Source: Pseudobacteriovorax antillogorgiicola
GTDB taxonomy: Bacteria; Bdellovibrionota_B; Oligoflexia; Oligoflexales; RGVZ01
Assembly (NCBI GenBank): GCA_945865565.1
Contig: CAMBEK010000001.1
Coordinates: 376,345 to 440,344, forward strand
Direction of reading: 5' to 3'
Length of the DNA: 64,000 nt
Shown: positions 19,145 through 27,757 of the stretch, piece by piece
Position numbering within the stretch: position 1 is the first letter of the stretch
Layout: the number at the start of each line of letters is the position of its first letter
Program-made: the position numbers and the translations under genes
Notes under the pieces: model-generated
Databases searched by the model: none
What the model was told of the DNA's origin: nothing
The model's input: the letters and a program-made list of their open reading frames with translations, nothing else

Positions 19145-19331
19145 CAAGCCCGCTCTCCCCAGGTCAGGGTCATGATTTTTTATGCTGCCGGGGTCGGTTT
19201 CTTTCCGTCCGGGCAGGAACTTGGTAATATATTTTAGGCGGTTAGAGATTCATAGGCCAAAAGTTACTTCAAAGATGTGCGCTGCGGCGTGTTGATGTTT
19301 TTAAGAGGCGTTTGCCAGTCAAGGAGTTCTC

Positions 19332-19661
19332 ATGACGCTGACCAAGGACACCCTAATTGAGATGATTCGCGACAAGGTAGGCTTTCCCGTCAAGGAGGCA
19401 AAGGACATCCTTGAGACCGTCCTTGAAGAGATCAAGCAAAAGCTTGAAGACGGCCGTGAAGTCAAAATTTCTGGCTTCGGGAAGTGGAACGTCAAGGAAA
19501 AACGGTCACGCCCAGGACGCAATCCGCACACCGGACAACGCATCGAGATCACGGCCCGTCGCGTCGTGACCTTTCATCCGTCCGATAAATTGCGTGAATC
19601 CGTGAATCGCCAGGAGCGTGTCACAGACACGGGAACGTCAGGCGACGACGAGTTCGAATAA
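19332..19661 (+). CDS. ihfA: Integration host factor alpha-type DNA-bending protein
   Basis: HU/IHF family protein of 109 aa. It shows EDGREVKISGFGKWNV, then the DNA-inserting beta arm with RPGRNPHTGQ (minor-groove-intercalating Pro) and ITARRVVTFHPSDKLRE. The alpha-type assignment rests on this arm and on the acidic C-terminal tail (GDDEFE), which is longer than in E. coli IhfA. AAGGAG precedes the ATG by about 7 nt. Monocistronic, with its own terminator. Confidence 0.9.
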   Translation: MTLTKDTLIEMIRDKVGFPVKEAKDILETVLEEIKQKLEDGREVKISGFGKWNVKEKRSRPGRNPHTGQRIEITARRVVTFHPSDKLRESVNRQERVTDTGTSGDDEFE

Positions 19662-19686
19662 TCCGCTGTTTTCGAGTTTCTCAATA

Positions 19687-19735
19687 GAAAAGCCGCCCCC
19701 AGATCAACAATTGCTGGATGGCGGCTTTTCTTGTT
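19687..19735 (+). terminator. Intrinsic terminator after ihfA
   Basis: An 11-bp perfect stem GAAAAGCCGCC / GGCGGCTTTTC (19687-19697 and 19720-19730) with a 22-nt loop is followed by a T-rich tail. It starts 25 nt after the ihfA stop. Confidence 0.8.
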
Positions 19736-19786
19736 TCTGGTGAAACCAAGACCCGGTAAGCTACTCGTTTCCGGGGGGTTCATATT

Positions 19787-20395
19787 GTGAGACTGACAAA
19801 GATTTACACAAAAGTGGGAGACAAGGGGCTGACCTTTCTGGCCAATGGCACCAAGGTCCCGAAATACCACCTGCGCATTGAGGCTTATGGCACAATTGAT
19901 GAGCTCAACTCATTCACTGGGCTCTTGCGCGACCAGTTGCATCTTTTGGAGCAACATAAGGGAATGCCACGCATAGGAGAATTGCTCCAGCGACTGCGCC
20001 GCATTCAGAACGAGCTCTTTGATGTTGGCGGAGAACTTGCCACGCCAAAGGAGTCACTCGACCTATTGCGCCAACAAGTTGTGACCCATGAATCGGTCTC
20101 GCTTCTCGAAAAAGAAATCGACGAATACAATGATCTTCTGGAGCCGCTGGCAAATTTCATTCTGCCGGGGGGGCATCAGGCCAATGCGATGGCCCATGTG
20201 GTTCGAACAGTATGCCGCCGGGCGGAGCGTGCCGTGGTAGCTTTCGCCAGTGAGGATTCTGTTCGTGAAGAAGTTTCGATTTATCTCAATCGTTTGAGCG
20301 ACTGGTTTTTTGTCGTCAGTCGTGTGATCTCCCAGGAAGCCGGCGTTCCGGAAATTCTGTGGCAACAGAAGGGCAAGAATGTCCCGAAGGTTTAA
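19787..20395 (+). CDS. Cob(I)alamin adenosyltransferase, PduO type
   Basis: Cytoplasmic enzyme of 202 aa that transfers the adenosyl group of ATP to cob(I)alamin, making coenzyme B12. The N-terminal P-loop-like segment RLTKIYTKVGDKGLT is followed by EAYGTIDELNSFTGLLRD and by FILPGGHQANAMAHVVRTVC with RRAER, the diagnostic PduO-type active-site stretch. The GTG start at 19787 follows a G-rich ribosome-binding site. In-frame 'LANGTKVPK' replaces the more usual LGDG-RV-K loop. It overlaps the next ORF by 17 nt. Confidence 0.92.
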   Translation: MRLTKIYTKVGDKGLTFLANGTKVPKYHLRIEAYGTIDELNSFTGLLRDQLHLLEQHKGMPRIGELLQRLRRIQNELFDVGGELATPKESLDLLRQQVVTHESVSLLEKEIDEYNDLLEPLANFILPGGHQANAMAHVVRTVCRRAERAVVAFASEDSVREEVSIYLNRLSDWFFVVSRVISQEAGVPEILWQQKGKNVPKV

Positions 20396-20750
20396 TTGTC
20401 CTTGGACTCATTTCGTTCTTGCGGGTTTGTCGGCAGCTTTTTTGCTGGTTTCCGTCGGGCAGGTGTTTGCTGGAGCAGGACGCGTCGTGTGGGCTACTAA
20501 AGTTGCTCAAGAGGCAATCTCGCGCGACCGGAAAAAAATGCTTCGCCTTGACGAAATTTCGTTAAAAAGAGCGGTCCAAGCGGCCTTTCGTGCGGGCGGC
20601 TTATATGTTCCCCTGGAAGATGTTATTCTGGGCAACCGTAAGGCCACCGTATGGTTGGCAGTCCCATTTCGGATTCCTTGGGCTGGAACTTTTGTTTATG
20701 GCCTTTCACGGGAATTTATCTTCGATTCATCCGTTGGACGTGATCAATGA
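20379..20750 (+). CDS. Small secreted protein of unknown function
   Basis: A 123-aa product with a signal peptide (positive MSRRFN start, hydrophobic core to about residue 30, likely cleavage after QVFA). The mature part is basic and then beta-rich (LEDVILGNRKATVWLAVPFR). I do not recognise a family. The gene overlaps the adenosyltransferase by 17 nt and the next ORF by 4 nt (ATGA), so it is probably translated as part of this operon. Confidence 0.6.
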   Translation: MSRRFNCPWTHFVLAGLSAAFLLVSVGQVFAGAGRVVWATKVAQEAISRDRKKMLRLDEISLKRAVQAAFRAGGLYVPLEDVILGNRKATVWLAVPFRIPWAGTFVYGLSREFIFDSSVGRDQ

Positions 20751-21406
20751 GCGCAGTTTCAGGACAAAGTACGACAGACCAGGTCCTTGAGTCCGTTGTC
20801 GCTGATGCGGAGGCAGCCTACGGTAAAGATGCTTTTGTGACGGCCAAGGAGGAGTTTTACAGCCGCTTCGGGAAGGTTTTTCCTGAAGACCCATTTTACG
20901 AATCCAGAATGAGCTATTTCTTGGATTTTTTTGTTCTCCTTCGCCCGATTCCTGGCGAGTCTTCCACCCCGTTTATGAAGTTTGCTTCATTCAACAAATC
21001 AAACCCTGCGCATTTGATCGTCGCACTGGAGTCCTTCCGGCATTCAATTTTTGAAGTGGAATCTGTGGTGGGTTCAAGTGGTATGTCCGTGTTGGATCTT
21101 CGTACCGGTGAGATTTACAAGGTAAAGTCCAAGGGCGAGGAGTCCTTTCGGGGGTTCACGAAGGGCGCCGTTTTCCAGGGATTTCTCTTTCCTTCGGATG
21201 ATTTCGCTTTTTTGGGAAACGGTCTGGTCATGCACCCGTCTCAGGCTCTAGCGATCATCAAAAAATTTCTTAAAAATGCTGTTAAATCAGTGGATTTTGA
21301 CGAGCAGGTGGTTCTAGCCCGGCTTGCGTTTGTCCAACTGAAAGCTTTGCGCCACAGTCATGCGGGAGCAAAGCGGATCTACGGAAACGAACTGGCTATT
21401 TCCTGA
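20747..21406 (+). CDS. Conserved-looking cytoplasmic protein of unknown function
   Basis: A 219-aa soluble protein without signal peptide or membrane segment. It mixes acidic helices near the N-terminus (VLESVVADAEAAYGKDAF) with a beta-rich centre (HSIFEVESVVGSSGMSVLDL) and a basic helical C-terminus. No family recognised. The start overlaps the preceding stop as ATGA. Its place just before pilB-pilC hints at, but does not prove, a link to the pilus machinery; about 125 nt separate them. Confidence 0.6.
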   Translation: MSAVSGQSTTDQVLESVVADAEAAYGKDAFVTAKEEFYSRFGKVFPEDPFYESRMSYFLDFFVLLRPIPGESSTPFMKFASFNKSNPAHLIVALESFRHSIFEVESVVGSSGMSVLDLRTGEIYKVKSKGEESFRGFTKGAVFQGFLFPSDDFAFLGNGLVMHPSQALAIIKKFLKNAVKSVDFDEQVVLARLAFVQLKALRHSHAGAKRIYGNELAIS

Positions 21407-21532
21407 TTTTTTTGATTTTTTTAAATTATAGCCCTGTCGGGCCGCCATTCCCTTTGCGCCTAAGAAAACCAGTGTTTTTGCCGAATCAATCGGTGAGGTT
21501 CTGGTATTCCGGACCCCTACAAGAAGGTGCGA

Positions 21533-23260
21533 ATGGTTCTATTTCGCGACATCGTGAAAAAAGCCTTGGGGCTGACTGAAGAGCAAATTCAGCACGCTGA
21601 AGATCATGCTGTAAAAGCAGAAATCAGTCTGACTCATGCTGTCGAGTTGCTTGAATTTATTCCCATCACTGAATTTCTTGACGGTATGTCGAAGGTCTAC
21701 CGTGTCCCAAAAATCAGATTGGATGAAATCGACATCCCGAGGGTAATCATAGAACTCATTCCCCGGGAAGTGGCGATGAAGTTCAAGGTTATTCCGGTTT
21801 CCCAGTCGCCCAACGAGATTGTTGTGGCCATGGCAGATCCGCGCGAACTTGAGACAATCAATGCTGTGCGTTTCAGAACGGGGCTTTTTGCTCGTCCTGT
21901 CTTGGCTGCGGAAAGTCATCTCACCGATGCCCTGGCAAAATACTATGGCCGGACCAGCACCGATTTGTCGGAACTCGAGAAACAGGGCAAAGACCTTGAA
22001 ACTGCGATTGACGTTCTCGGTGTCAAGCGTCAACAAATCGGAGCCGGAAACCAGGAGAGTGACGGACCGATCATCAAGCTGGTGAATTACATCTTGCTGG
22101 AAGCACAGTCGCGCGGTGCCTCCGATATTCACATTGAACCTTATGAAACTTACGTTCGCGTTCGACTGCGCATCGACGGCGTGCTGCATGAGTTGACCCG
22201 TCCGCCGGTCAACATGAAGCCAGCCCTCATTTCCCGGATCAAGATCATGTCGCGTCTGGATATTGCGGAAAGCCGTCTGCCGCAAGACGGTGCCATCAAC
22301 ATCCTCATGGGCTCAAATCCGGTCGATTATCGTGTCAGCTCTTTGCCAACGGTATACGGCGAAAAAATCGTGATGCGTATCCTCGACAAGTCCGCCTTGA
22401 AGGTGGACATGACCCAGCTCGGTTTGGAGCAGGATCAGCTGGACAAATTCATGTCGGCCATCGAAAGCCCTTACGGCATGGTGCTTGTGACCGGCCCGAC
22501 GGGTTCAGGAAAAACGACGACACTTTATTCCGCGCTGACCGAATTGAATCAGGAATCAGACAACATCATGACGGCCGAGGATCCCGTCGAATACAATATT
22601 GAAGGCATCAATCAGATGCAGACCAAGGCCGAAATTGGTTTGACCTTTGCCGAGGCCTTGAAGTCATTCTTGCGCCAGGATCCGGATGTCATCATGGTCG
22701 GTGAGATCCGGGATTTGGAAACGGCTGAAATTGCCGTCAAGGCAGCCTTGACGGGTCACATGGTGCTTTCGACCCTGCACACAAACAGTGCTCCAGATAC
22801 CATCCGCCGCTTGTTGAACATGGGCGTCGAGTCCTTCAACCTGGTTTCAGCTTTGAACTGCATCACTGCGCAGCGTCTTGTGCGAAAAATTTGCGTCAAG
22901 TGTAAGACTCCCGATGATTCCGTCACTCCCGACATGCTTATAAAGGCAGGAATTGCCCCTCAGTTTGCGCAGCGGATCAAGCCCATGAAGGGGACCGGTT
23001 GTGGGGTTTGCGGTAACACGGGGAACAAGGGGCGTGTTGCGATCCACGAAGTTCTGAAGGTCAACGATGCGATCCGTGAATCCATCATGAAGGGCGAGGC
23101 ATCGATGGATTTGAAGAAAATTGCGATGATGAACGGCATGCGAACTCTTCGGCAATCGGCGTTGATGAAGATGGCGGCCGGATTGATTTCGCTCTCCGAG
23201 GTTTTGAGTAACACAGCAGCAGACGAAGAAGGGGATGTTGCCTCGATTCAGGCAGCCTGA
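21533..23260 (+). CDS. pilB: Type IV pilus assembly / type II secretion ATPase
   Basis: Hexameric ATPase of 575 aa powering pilus extension. N-terminal MshEN-type region (residues 1-150), then the GspE core with ASDIHIEPYE, Walker A GPTGSGKT (321-328), an Asp box, Walker B with LRQDPDVIMVGEIRD, a His box (TGHMVLSTLHTN), and a zinc-binding tetracysteine formed by CVKC and CGVC. The ATG at 21533 is 5 nt after AAGAAGG; an upstream GTG lies within that site. PilB and GspE are hard to tell apart; PilB is preferred because pilC follows and no gsp genes are present. Confidence 0.9.
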   Translation: MVLFRDIVKKALGLTEEQIQHAEDHAVKAEISLTHAVELLEFIPITEFLDGMSKVYRVPKIRLDEIDIPRVIIELIPREVAMKFKVIPVSQSPNEIVVAMADPRELETINAVRFRTGLFARPVLAAESHLTDALAKYYGRTSTDLSELEKQGKDLETAIDVLGVKRQQIGAGNQESDGPIIKLVNYILLEAQSRGASDIHIEPYETYVRVRLRIDGVLHELTRPPVNMKPALISRIKIMSRLDIAESRLPQDGAINILMGSNPVDYRVSSLPTVYGEKIVMRILDKSALKVDMTQLGLEQDQLDKFMSAIESPYGMVLVTGPTGSGKTTTLYSALTELNQESDNIMTAEDPVEYNIEGINQMQTKAEIGLTFAEALKSFLRQDPDVIMVGEIRDLETAEIAVKAALTGHMVLSTLHTNSAPDTIRRLLNMGVESFNLVSALNCITAQRLVRKICVKCKTPDDSVTPDMLIKAGIAPQFAQRIKPMKGTGCGVCGNTGNKGRVAIHEVLKVNDAIRESIMKGEASMDLKKIAMMNGMRTLRQSALMKMAAGLISLSEVLSNTAADEEGDVASIQAA

Positions 23261-23277
23261 AATTAAGGGATTTCGCA

Positions 23278-24564
23278 GTGGCTGATTTTGCATACAAAGC
23301 GAAAAGCAAGGACGGCAAGTTGTCGGAAGGCGTCATTAGCGGCCCTTCGGATTCTGTCGTCCGAAGTCGCCTGACCCGGCAAGGGTTGAAGGTGGTTTCA
23401 ATCAGCAAGAAAAAGGCGGCAAAGGCTGGGTCAGCTGGTGGATCCGATGATGGAGTGATTGCGTTTGGTCCGATAAAAATTGTTGAAGATGGCAAGGGTG
23501 GATCGCAGATCATCATCGGCAGCGGTGCGCCGAGTATCCGTGATCTCGTTATCTTTACCAAGCAGTTCGCAACCATGTTGTCGAGCGGAGTTCCACTCAT
23601 CCAAACCATCAATGTGTTAGGATCCCAGCAGAAAAACAGGGTCTTCGCTGCGGTGTTGAGAAGGGTTCAGGGCGACGTCGAAAACGGAAAGACCTTGAGC
23701 GAGGCAATGCGTTCCCATAAAAGTTCTTTCGATTCGCTCTACGTTGCGATGGTTCGCGCAGGCGAGACCAGCGGTAGTCTTGATCAAATCCTTTTGCGCC
23801 TTACGACTTATATCGAAAAGGCGGCGAAAATTAAATCCCAGGTAAAGTCTGCGATGGTTTATCCGGCTATCGTCGTTGTAGCGGCGACTTCTGTGATCTC
23901 CATCCTGCTCGCATTTGTGGTGCCGACGTTTGCCAAGCAGTTCCGTGATTCCGGACGAGATCTTCCGGCGTTGACCCAGATCGTGGTCGATTTTTCAGAT
24001 TTTTTTCGCCTTAATTATACCTACCTGCTCGGCGGCGCCGCCTTCTTGTTTTTTGCGATCAACACGTATCGCAAGACTGAGGGGGGAAGTTCTCGCTTCG
24101 ACCACATCGTCCTTTACATCCCTGTACTCGGGGATCTGATCAGAAAGGTTGCCGTCGGGCGCTTTTGTTCAACCCTTTCGACGATGCTCAAGGCCGGGGT
24201 AAACCTTCTGGAAGCGCTGAGTATTTGTGCTGCCTCGGCCGGGAATAAAAGGATCGAGGAATTCATTCTTTATGTCCGGGCCGAGATTGAGCAGGGCGTT
24301 AAATTCAGCACTCCCCTTGCCAAAGATGGCCTCTTCCCGCCAATGGTTGTTTCCATGGTTGAAGTGGGTGAGGCCACCGGTGCTCTGGATGACATGTTGT
24401 TCAAGGTGGCCGAGTTCTATGAAGAAGAAGTCGACGTGGCCGTTAAAACGCTCTTGTCCATGATCGAACCGATCATGATCGTCACCATCGGATCGGTTGT
24501 CGGTTTTATTGTGATCGCCATGTACCTGCCGGTCTTTGACATGGCTGGCACGGTGGGCGGATGA
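23278..24564 (+). CDS. pilC: Type IV pilus / type II secretion inner-membrane platform protein
   Basis: Protein of 428 aa with two T2SSF domains (about residues 95-220 and 295-420) and three hydrophobic segments. It opens FAYKAKSKDGKLSEGVI, as PilC/GspF proteins do, and contains FTKQFATMLSSGVPLIQTI and FCSTLSTMLKAGVNLLEAL, the two repeated signature helices. It anchors the PilB motor at the inner membrane. GTG start 17 nt after pilB. The retraction ATPase gene pilT, often between pilB and pilC, is absent. Confidence 0.92.
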   Translation: MADFAYKAKSKDGKLSEGVISGPSDSVVRSRLTRQGLKVVSISKKKAAKAGSAGGSDDGVIAFGPIKIVEDGKGGSQIIIGSGAPSIRDLVIFTKQFATMLSSGVPLIQTINVLGSQQKNRVFAAVLRRVQGDVENGKTLSEAMRSHKSSFDSLYVAMVRAGETSGSLDQILLRLTTYIEKAAKIKSQVKSAMVYPAIVVVAATSVISILLAFVVPTFAKQFRDSGRDLPALTQIVVDFSDFFRLNYTYLLGGAAFLFFAINTYRKTEGGSSRFDHIVLYIPVLGDLIRKVAVGRFCSTLSTMLKAGVNLLEALSICAASAGNKRIEEFILYVRAEIEQGVKFSTPLAKDGLFPPMVVSMVEVGEATGALDDMLFKVAEFYEEEVDVAVKTLLSMIEPIMIVTIGSVVGFIVIAMYLPVFDMAGTVGG

Positions 24565-24577
24565 TGGTCTGAGGGCT

Positions 24578-24811
24578 TCACCCCCAGACGTGTTCACAGT
24601 CCTTGCAGGTGTATTCGTACGAGGAGGAGTCCTTTTTGGGCCGGACATCCCCTATCGATTCGGACCCACAGCGTGGGCATTTTTTTTGGCTATGATTCTG
24701 AATACAAAGAGAGTTCCGGCACCGGACCTCGCCGGGACTGGCTTCGGTTGTGTATCCAGGCCCTTGGCAGACCGGGCATCGGGCTGCTTTTCTTCGGTCT
24801 GAACTATCCAC
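24578..24811 (-). CDS. Zinc-ribbon microprotein with eight cysteines
   Basis: A 77-aa protein with four cysteine pairs at residues 12/15, 31/36, 45/48 and 69/72 (CPVC, CRNSLC, CPRC, CKDC), enough for two treble-clef or zinc-ribbon sites. GTG start preceded by GGGGGAA 7 nt upstream. It is convergent with pilC (13 nt apart) and divergent from the aldehyde dehydrogenase. The regular metal-binding spacing makes it a convincing real gene despite its size. It could bind nucleic acid or protein; no function known. Confidence 0.72.
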   Translation of the reverse strand: MDSSDRRKAARCPVCQGPGYTTEASPGEVRCRNSLCIQNHSQKKCPRCGSESIGDVRPKKDSSSYEYTCKDCEHVWG

Positions 24812-24905
24812 CAGTCGATTCCCCCGCCATCATGCTTTCTGGTCGCTCACAGGTTGCGAAACCTGTCTGTTTGAGGGATGTTACCCCGACCTAGGAGGAC
24901 ATGTC

Positions 24906-26471
24906 ATGTACAAGAACCGCAAGCTTGCCGCTTACATCGATGGTCGCTGGATCGAGTCCCAAAACGGGGCTGAGTTTCCAAGCATCAACCCTGCGAATAA
25001 AAAAGACGTCATTGGAGTCTTCGCCGAGTCCGGCAAGGATCAAGTTCGCGAGGCTGCTCATGCTGCCCGTAAGGCTTACAAGACCTGGTCGCAAACCCCT
25101 GCCCCAGTTCGCGCCAGCGTGATTGGAAATTTCGGTCGCCTGATCGAAGCCAACAAGGAAGAGCTGGCCAAGGTATTGGCGCGTGAAATCGGAAAGCCAC
25201 TTCGCGAAGCCTTGGGCGAAATTCAGGAGGCCGTCGACACCTGTAACTTTTTTGTTTCGGAAGGACGTCGCCTTTACGGCCAGACCGTGCCATCTGAGAT
25301 GCCCAACAAGGAGCTCTTCACCTACCGCCGTTCCATCGGCGTATTTGGCTGCATGACGGCCTGCAACTTCCCCTTCGCGGTTCCGGCCTGGTATTTCATT
25401 CCGGCACTGATCGCAGGCAACACCTGTGTATGGAAACCGAGCGAAGATGCGCCGGCGACAAGTTACTGGTTCACCGACTTGCTGCATCATGCGGGGGTGC
25501 CCAAGGGCGTCTTCAACACCGTGTTCGGCACGGGCCCAAAAACCGGCGCTGCCATGGTCGATTTGATCGACGAAGGGATTTTCGACAAAATCGGATTTAC
25601 GGGATCGACCGAAGTCGGTCGCCGTATTGGCGAGGCTTGTGGGCGTAACCTGCAGGTTCCGTGTCTGGAATTAGGTGGCAAGAATCCAATGATCGTCTGC
25701 CGCGATGCAGATATTGACCTCGCCCTCGAAGGCGCCCTGTTCAGTGGATTCGGAACCGGTGGTCAGCGTTGCACCTCCCTTGGAAATCTTATCGTCGACT
25801 CCTCAATCCACGATCAATTTGTTCAGAAGCTGGTCGACCGCGCTTCAAAGATGGTCATCGGTGATCCGATGCAGCCTGGAATCATGTACGGGCCTTTGAT
25901 CAGTGAGCGTTTTCTCAAGGGGCATTTGGGTCACCTTGAAACACTCATTGAAAAGCATCACGAAATGCCCCTTGGAAAAGGTGGTTGGATTGGTCACGGG
26001 GTGGGTTGGGATCACATGAAAGGTGATGCTGAAAATGGCTTTTATGCCCGCCCAAACATCGCCCTCAATGTGAAAATAACGGATCGGATCTACAGCACAG
26101 AAACCTTTGGGCCACTTTTCAACGTTATGAAGTTTCATGACTTTGAAGAGGCCATGGCCATGGCGAATGATCACGGATACGGTCTGTCGTCTGCGATTTA
26201 TACGAATAATCCGATGCTCGTTTATCAGTTTAAGACAGGCATTACCGCCGGCATGTCGAGCATCAACAATTCGACAACCGGTGCCGAGGCCCACTTGCCG
26301 TTTGGCGGTAATGGAAAGAGTGGCAACGGTGGACGCCAATCGGGAATCTGGGTCATTGACCAGTTTACCAAGTGGCATGCCGTAAACTGGGACATGTCAG
26401 GAAAACTTCAGTTGGCCCAGATGGATACTGCGTATGTCGAGCCAGACTTGAACTACAAAATCCAGATTTAA
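24906..26471 (+). CDS. NAD(P)-dependent aldehyde dehydrogenase
   Basis: Soluble ALDH superfamily enzyme of 521 aa oxidising an aldehyde to the acid. Visible catalytic residues are N154 (TACNFPFAVPAW), the general base E255 (CLELGGKNP) and the nucleophile C289 (GGQRCTS); FTGSTEVGRRIGEA is the cofactor-binding helix. The ATG at 24906 follows AGGAGG by 7 nt; the frame is open 52 codons further upstream but that part overlaps the zinc-ribbon gene and is not ALDH-like. An insert around residues 360-385 (HEMPLGKGGWIGHGVGW) is longer than in most ALDHs. Substrate unknown. Confidence 0.92.
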   Translation: MYKNRKLAAYIDGRWIESQNGAEFPSINPANKKDVIGVFAESGKDQVREAAHAARKAYKTWSQTPAPVRASVIGNFGRLIEANKEELAKVLAREIGKPLREALGEIQEAVDTCNFFVSEGRRLYGQTVPSEMPNKELFTYRRSIGVFGCMTACNFPFAVPAWYFIPALIAGNTCVWKPSEDAPATSYWFTDLLHHAGVPKGVFNTVFGTGPKTGAAMVDLIDEGIFDKIGFTGSTEVGRRIGEACGRNLQVPCLELGGKNPMIVCRDADIDLALEGALFSGFGTGGQRCTSLGNLIVDSSIHDQFVQKLVDRASKMVIGDPMQPGIMYGPLISERFLKGHLGHLETLIEKHHEMPLGKGGWIGHGVGWDHMKGDAENGFYARPNIALNVKITDRIYSTETFGPLFNVMKFHDFEEAMAMANDHGYGLSSAIYTNNPMLVYQFKTGITAGMSSINNSTTGAEAHLPFGGNGKSGNGGRQSGIWVIDQFTKWHAVNWDMSGKLQLAQMDTAYVEPDLNYKIQI

Positions 26472-26500
26472 TTTCTAGGCAACTATCCGTTTCAATTGAT

Positions 26501-26536
26501 GAAACCCGTCCTTTAAGGGGCGGGTTTCATTTTTTT
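26501..26536 (+). terminator. Intrinsic terminator after aldehyde dehydrogenase
   Basis: A stem of 11 bp including one G-T pair (26501-26511 with 26518-26528, GAAACCCGTCC / GGGCGGGTTTC) and a short TTTAAG loop is followed by a run of eight T residues. It begins 30 nt after the aldehyde dehydrogenase stop codon. Confidence 0.88.
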
Positions 26537-26600
26537 TGCGAGATATCCGCAAGGTATTACAGGGGAGTGGGTCCTGAGGGGGATCGCTCCCCGCTTTAAC

Positions 26601-27746
26601 ATGCGGAAGAAAAATAACATTTTTATGTTCGCGCGCTGGGTCCTTGCCCCTGCCGCGGTCCTTGTCACCTGTATTTTCATCACCCATTTCATTGTCGTTA
26701 CCAACGGCATCCGTAAACTTGAACGCGGCGTCGGGCTTCGTGCTAAATCCCTCGTGACAGACTTTCATGCAACCACCGAGGGTCAGGCCTTACTAAATCG
26801 CGCCCGTATTTATGCTGACTTGAGCCAGTCGACGCATTTACTGGATGGCATGGTGGTGGATCGTGATGAATCAGGCAAAGCAATCCATGAGTGCGACTCA
26901 TTGCTCTTCTCATCCCTGCGCTATGTGGCTTTGACTAAACTTGGATTCATCGATCTTGCCGTTCCAGCTTGGGAGGCGATCAAGAAAAGTCGCACACCTG
27001 CGGATGGCTGGCTGCGTCATCCGCGTTGTCCGCAAACCCCCTTGTCGAGAGACATGACCTTGGGACTTTTGGTGTCCCTGAGTCAAAATCCACCGGATGC
27101 CGCTCACATATTGGAGGTAACCCGGGGGGATGTGCACCGGTTTGATGGATATATTTCCAATGGTCCATTTTATTTGAGCTTTTTCAGTCCAGGATTCCGT
27201 GCCGCGTTTGACGAGATGGCTTTAGTGATAGGCCAGCCATCTTCGGGATTGGCCATGAGCTTTTGGACAACAGAGTTTGACGCATGGACCGCAAATGGAG
27301 ATTACCGCTCACACCTTGTGGCACTTACCATTTGGCTGGAATATGAAATTGAACACATGGCTCAGTGGGAAAACCGGTCGGGATCGATGATTGATCTCAT
27401 TGCCCCGTTGGTTGATCCTTTGGCGGAGGTTAACGTTCGCAATTTTCGTTTGACCTGGTCAGCCCAGTCTCTGCTCCGCACAGATCCAGATAATCTTTTT
27501 TTTCAATGGTTGGCTCTGAGGTCCATTGGCGCATTAACACCCGACCGGCGTGTGGCCCTGGCAAAAAGACTGCTTGCGATGCCGGCCTTTCCCGAAATGC
27601 GTCTACCCGCCAACTGCGACCGCCGGGCTGATTATGTGTGGCAGCGTCCTTCTGGACAATCGCGCGAGCGTCGCCATCCATGCACAGAGGCATTTGCTGG
27701 AACAGACTTCCTATGGATGAGTGCCATGCTGCTGGAAAATGATTGA
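26601..27746 (+). CDS. Membrane-anchored helical protein of unknown function
   Basis: A 381-aa protein with a basic N-terminus (MRKKNN) and one transmembrane segment around residues 11-34, then a helix-rich periplasmic part. Trp-rich helices (AWEAIKK, FWTTEFDAW, ALTIWLEYEIEHMAQW) and the cysteines in HPRCPQ, NCDRR and HPCTEAF suggest an alpha/alpha repeat-like secreted fold, possibly with a disulphide. I do not recognise the family. Monocistronic: preceded by the aldehyde dehydrogenase terminator and convergent with the ABC permease, 11 nt away. Confidence 0.7.
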   Translation: MRKKNNIFMFARWVLAPAAVLVTCIFITHFIVVTNGIRKLERGVGLRAKSLVTDFHATTEGQALLNRARIYADLSQSTHLLDGMVVDRDESGKAIHECDSLLFSSLRYVALTKLGFIDLAVPAWEAIKKSRTPADGWLRHPRCPQTPLSRDMTLGLLVSLSQNPPDAAHILEVTRGDVHRFDGYISNGPFYLSFFSPGFRAAFDEMALVIGQPSSGLAMSFWTTEFDAWTANGDYRSHLVALTIWLEYEIEHMAQWENRSGSMIDLIAPLVDPLAEVNVRNFRLTWSAQSLLRTDPDNLFFQWLALRSIGALTPDRRVALAKRLLAMPAFPEMRLPANCDRRADYVWQRPSGQSRERRHPCTEAFAGTDFLWMSAMLLEND

Positions 27747-27757
27747 GAAAAGCATCA

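Noticed and set aside
21539..22285. 248-codon minus-strand frame
   Set aside because: Antisense to pilB; no domain seen.
21533..24564. Complete type II secretion operon
   Set aside because: Only the ATPase and platform genes are present; no secretin, pseudopilin or other gsp genes in the window.
24750..24905. N-terminal extension of the aldehyde dehydrogenase
   Set aside because: Extra 52 residues are not ALDH-like, overlap the zinc-ribbon gene, and a strong AGGAGG marks the later ATG.
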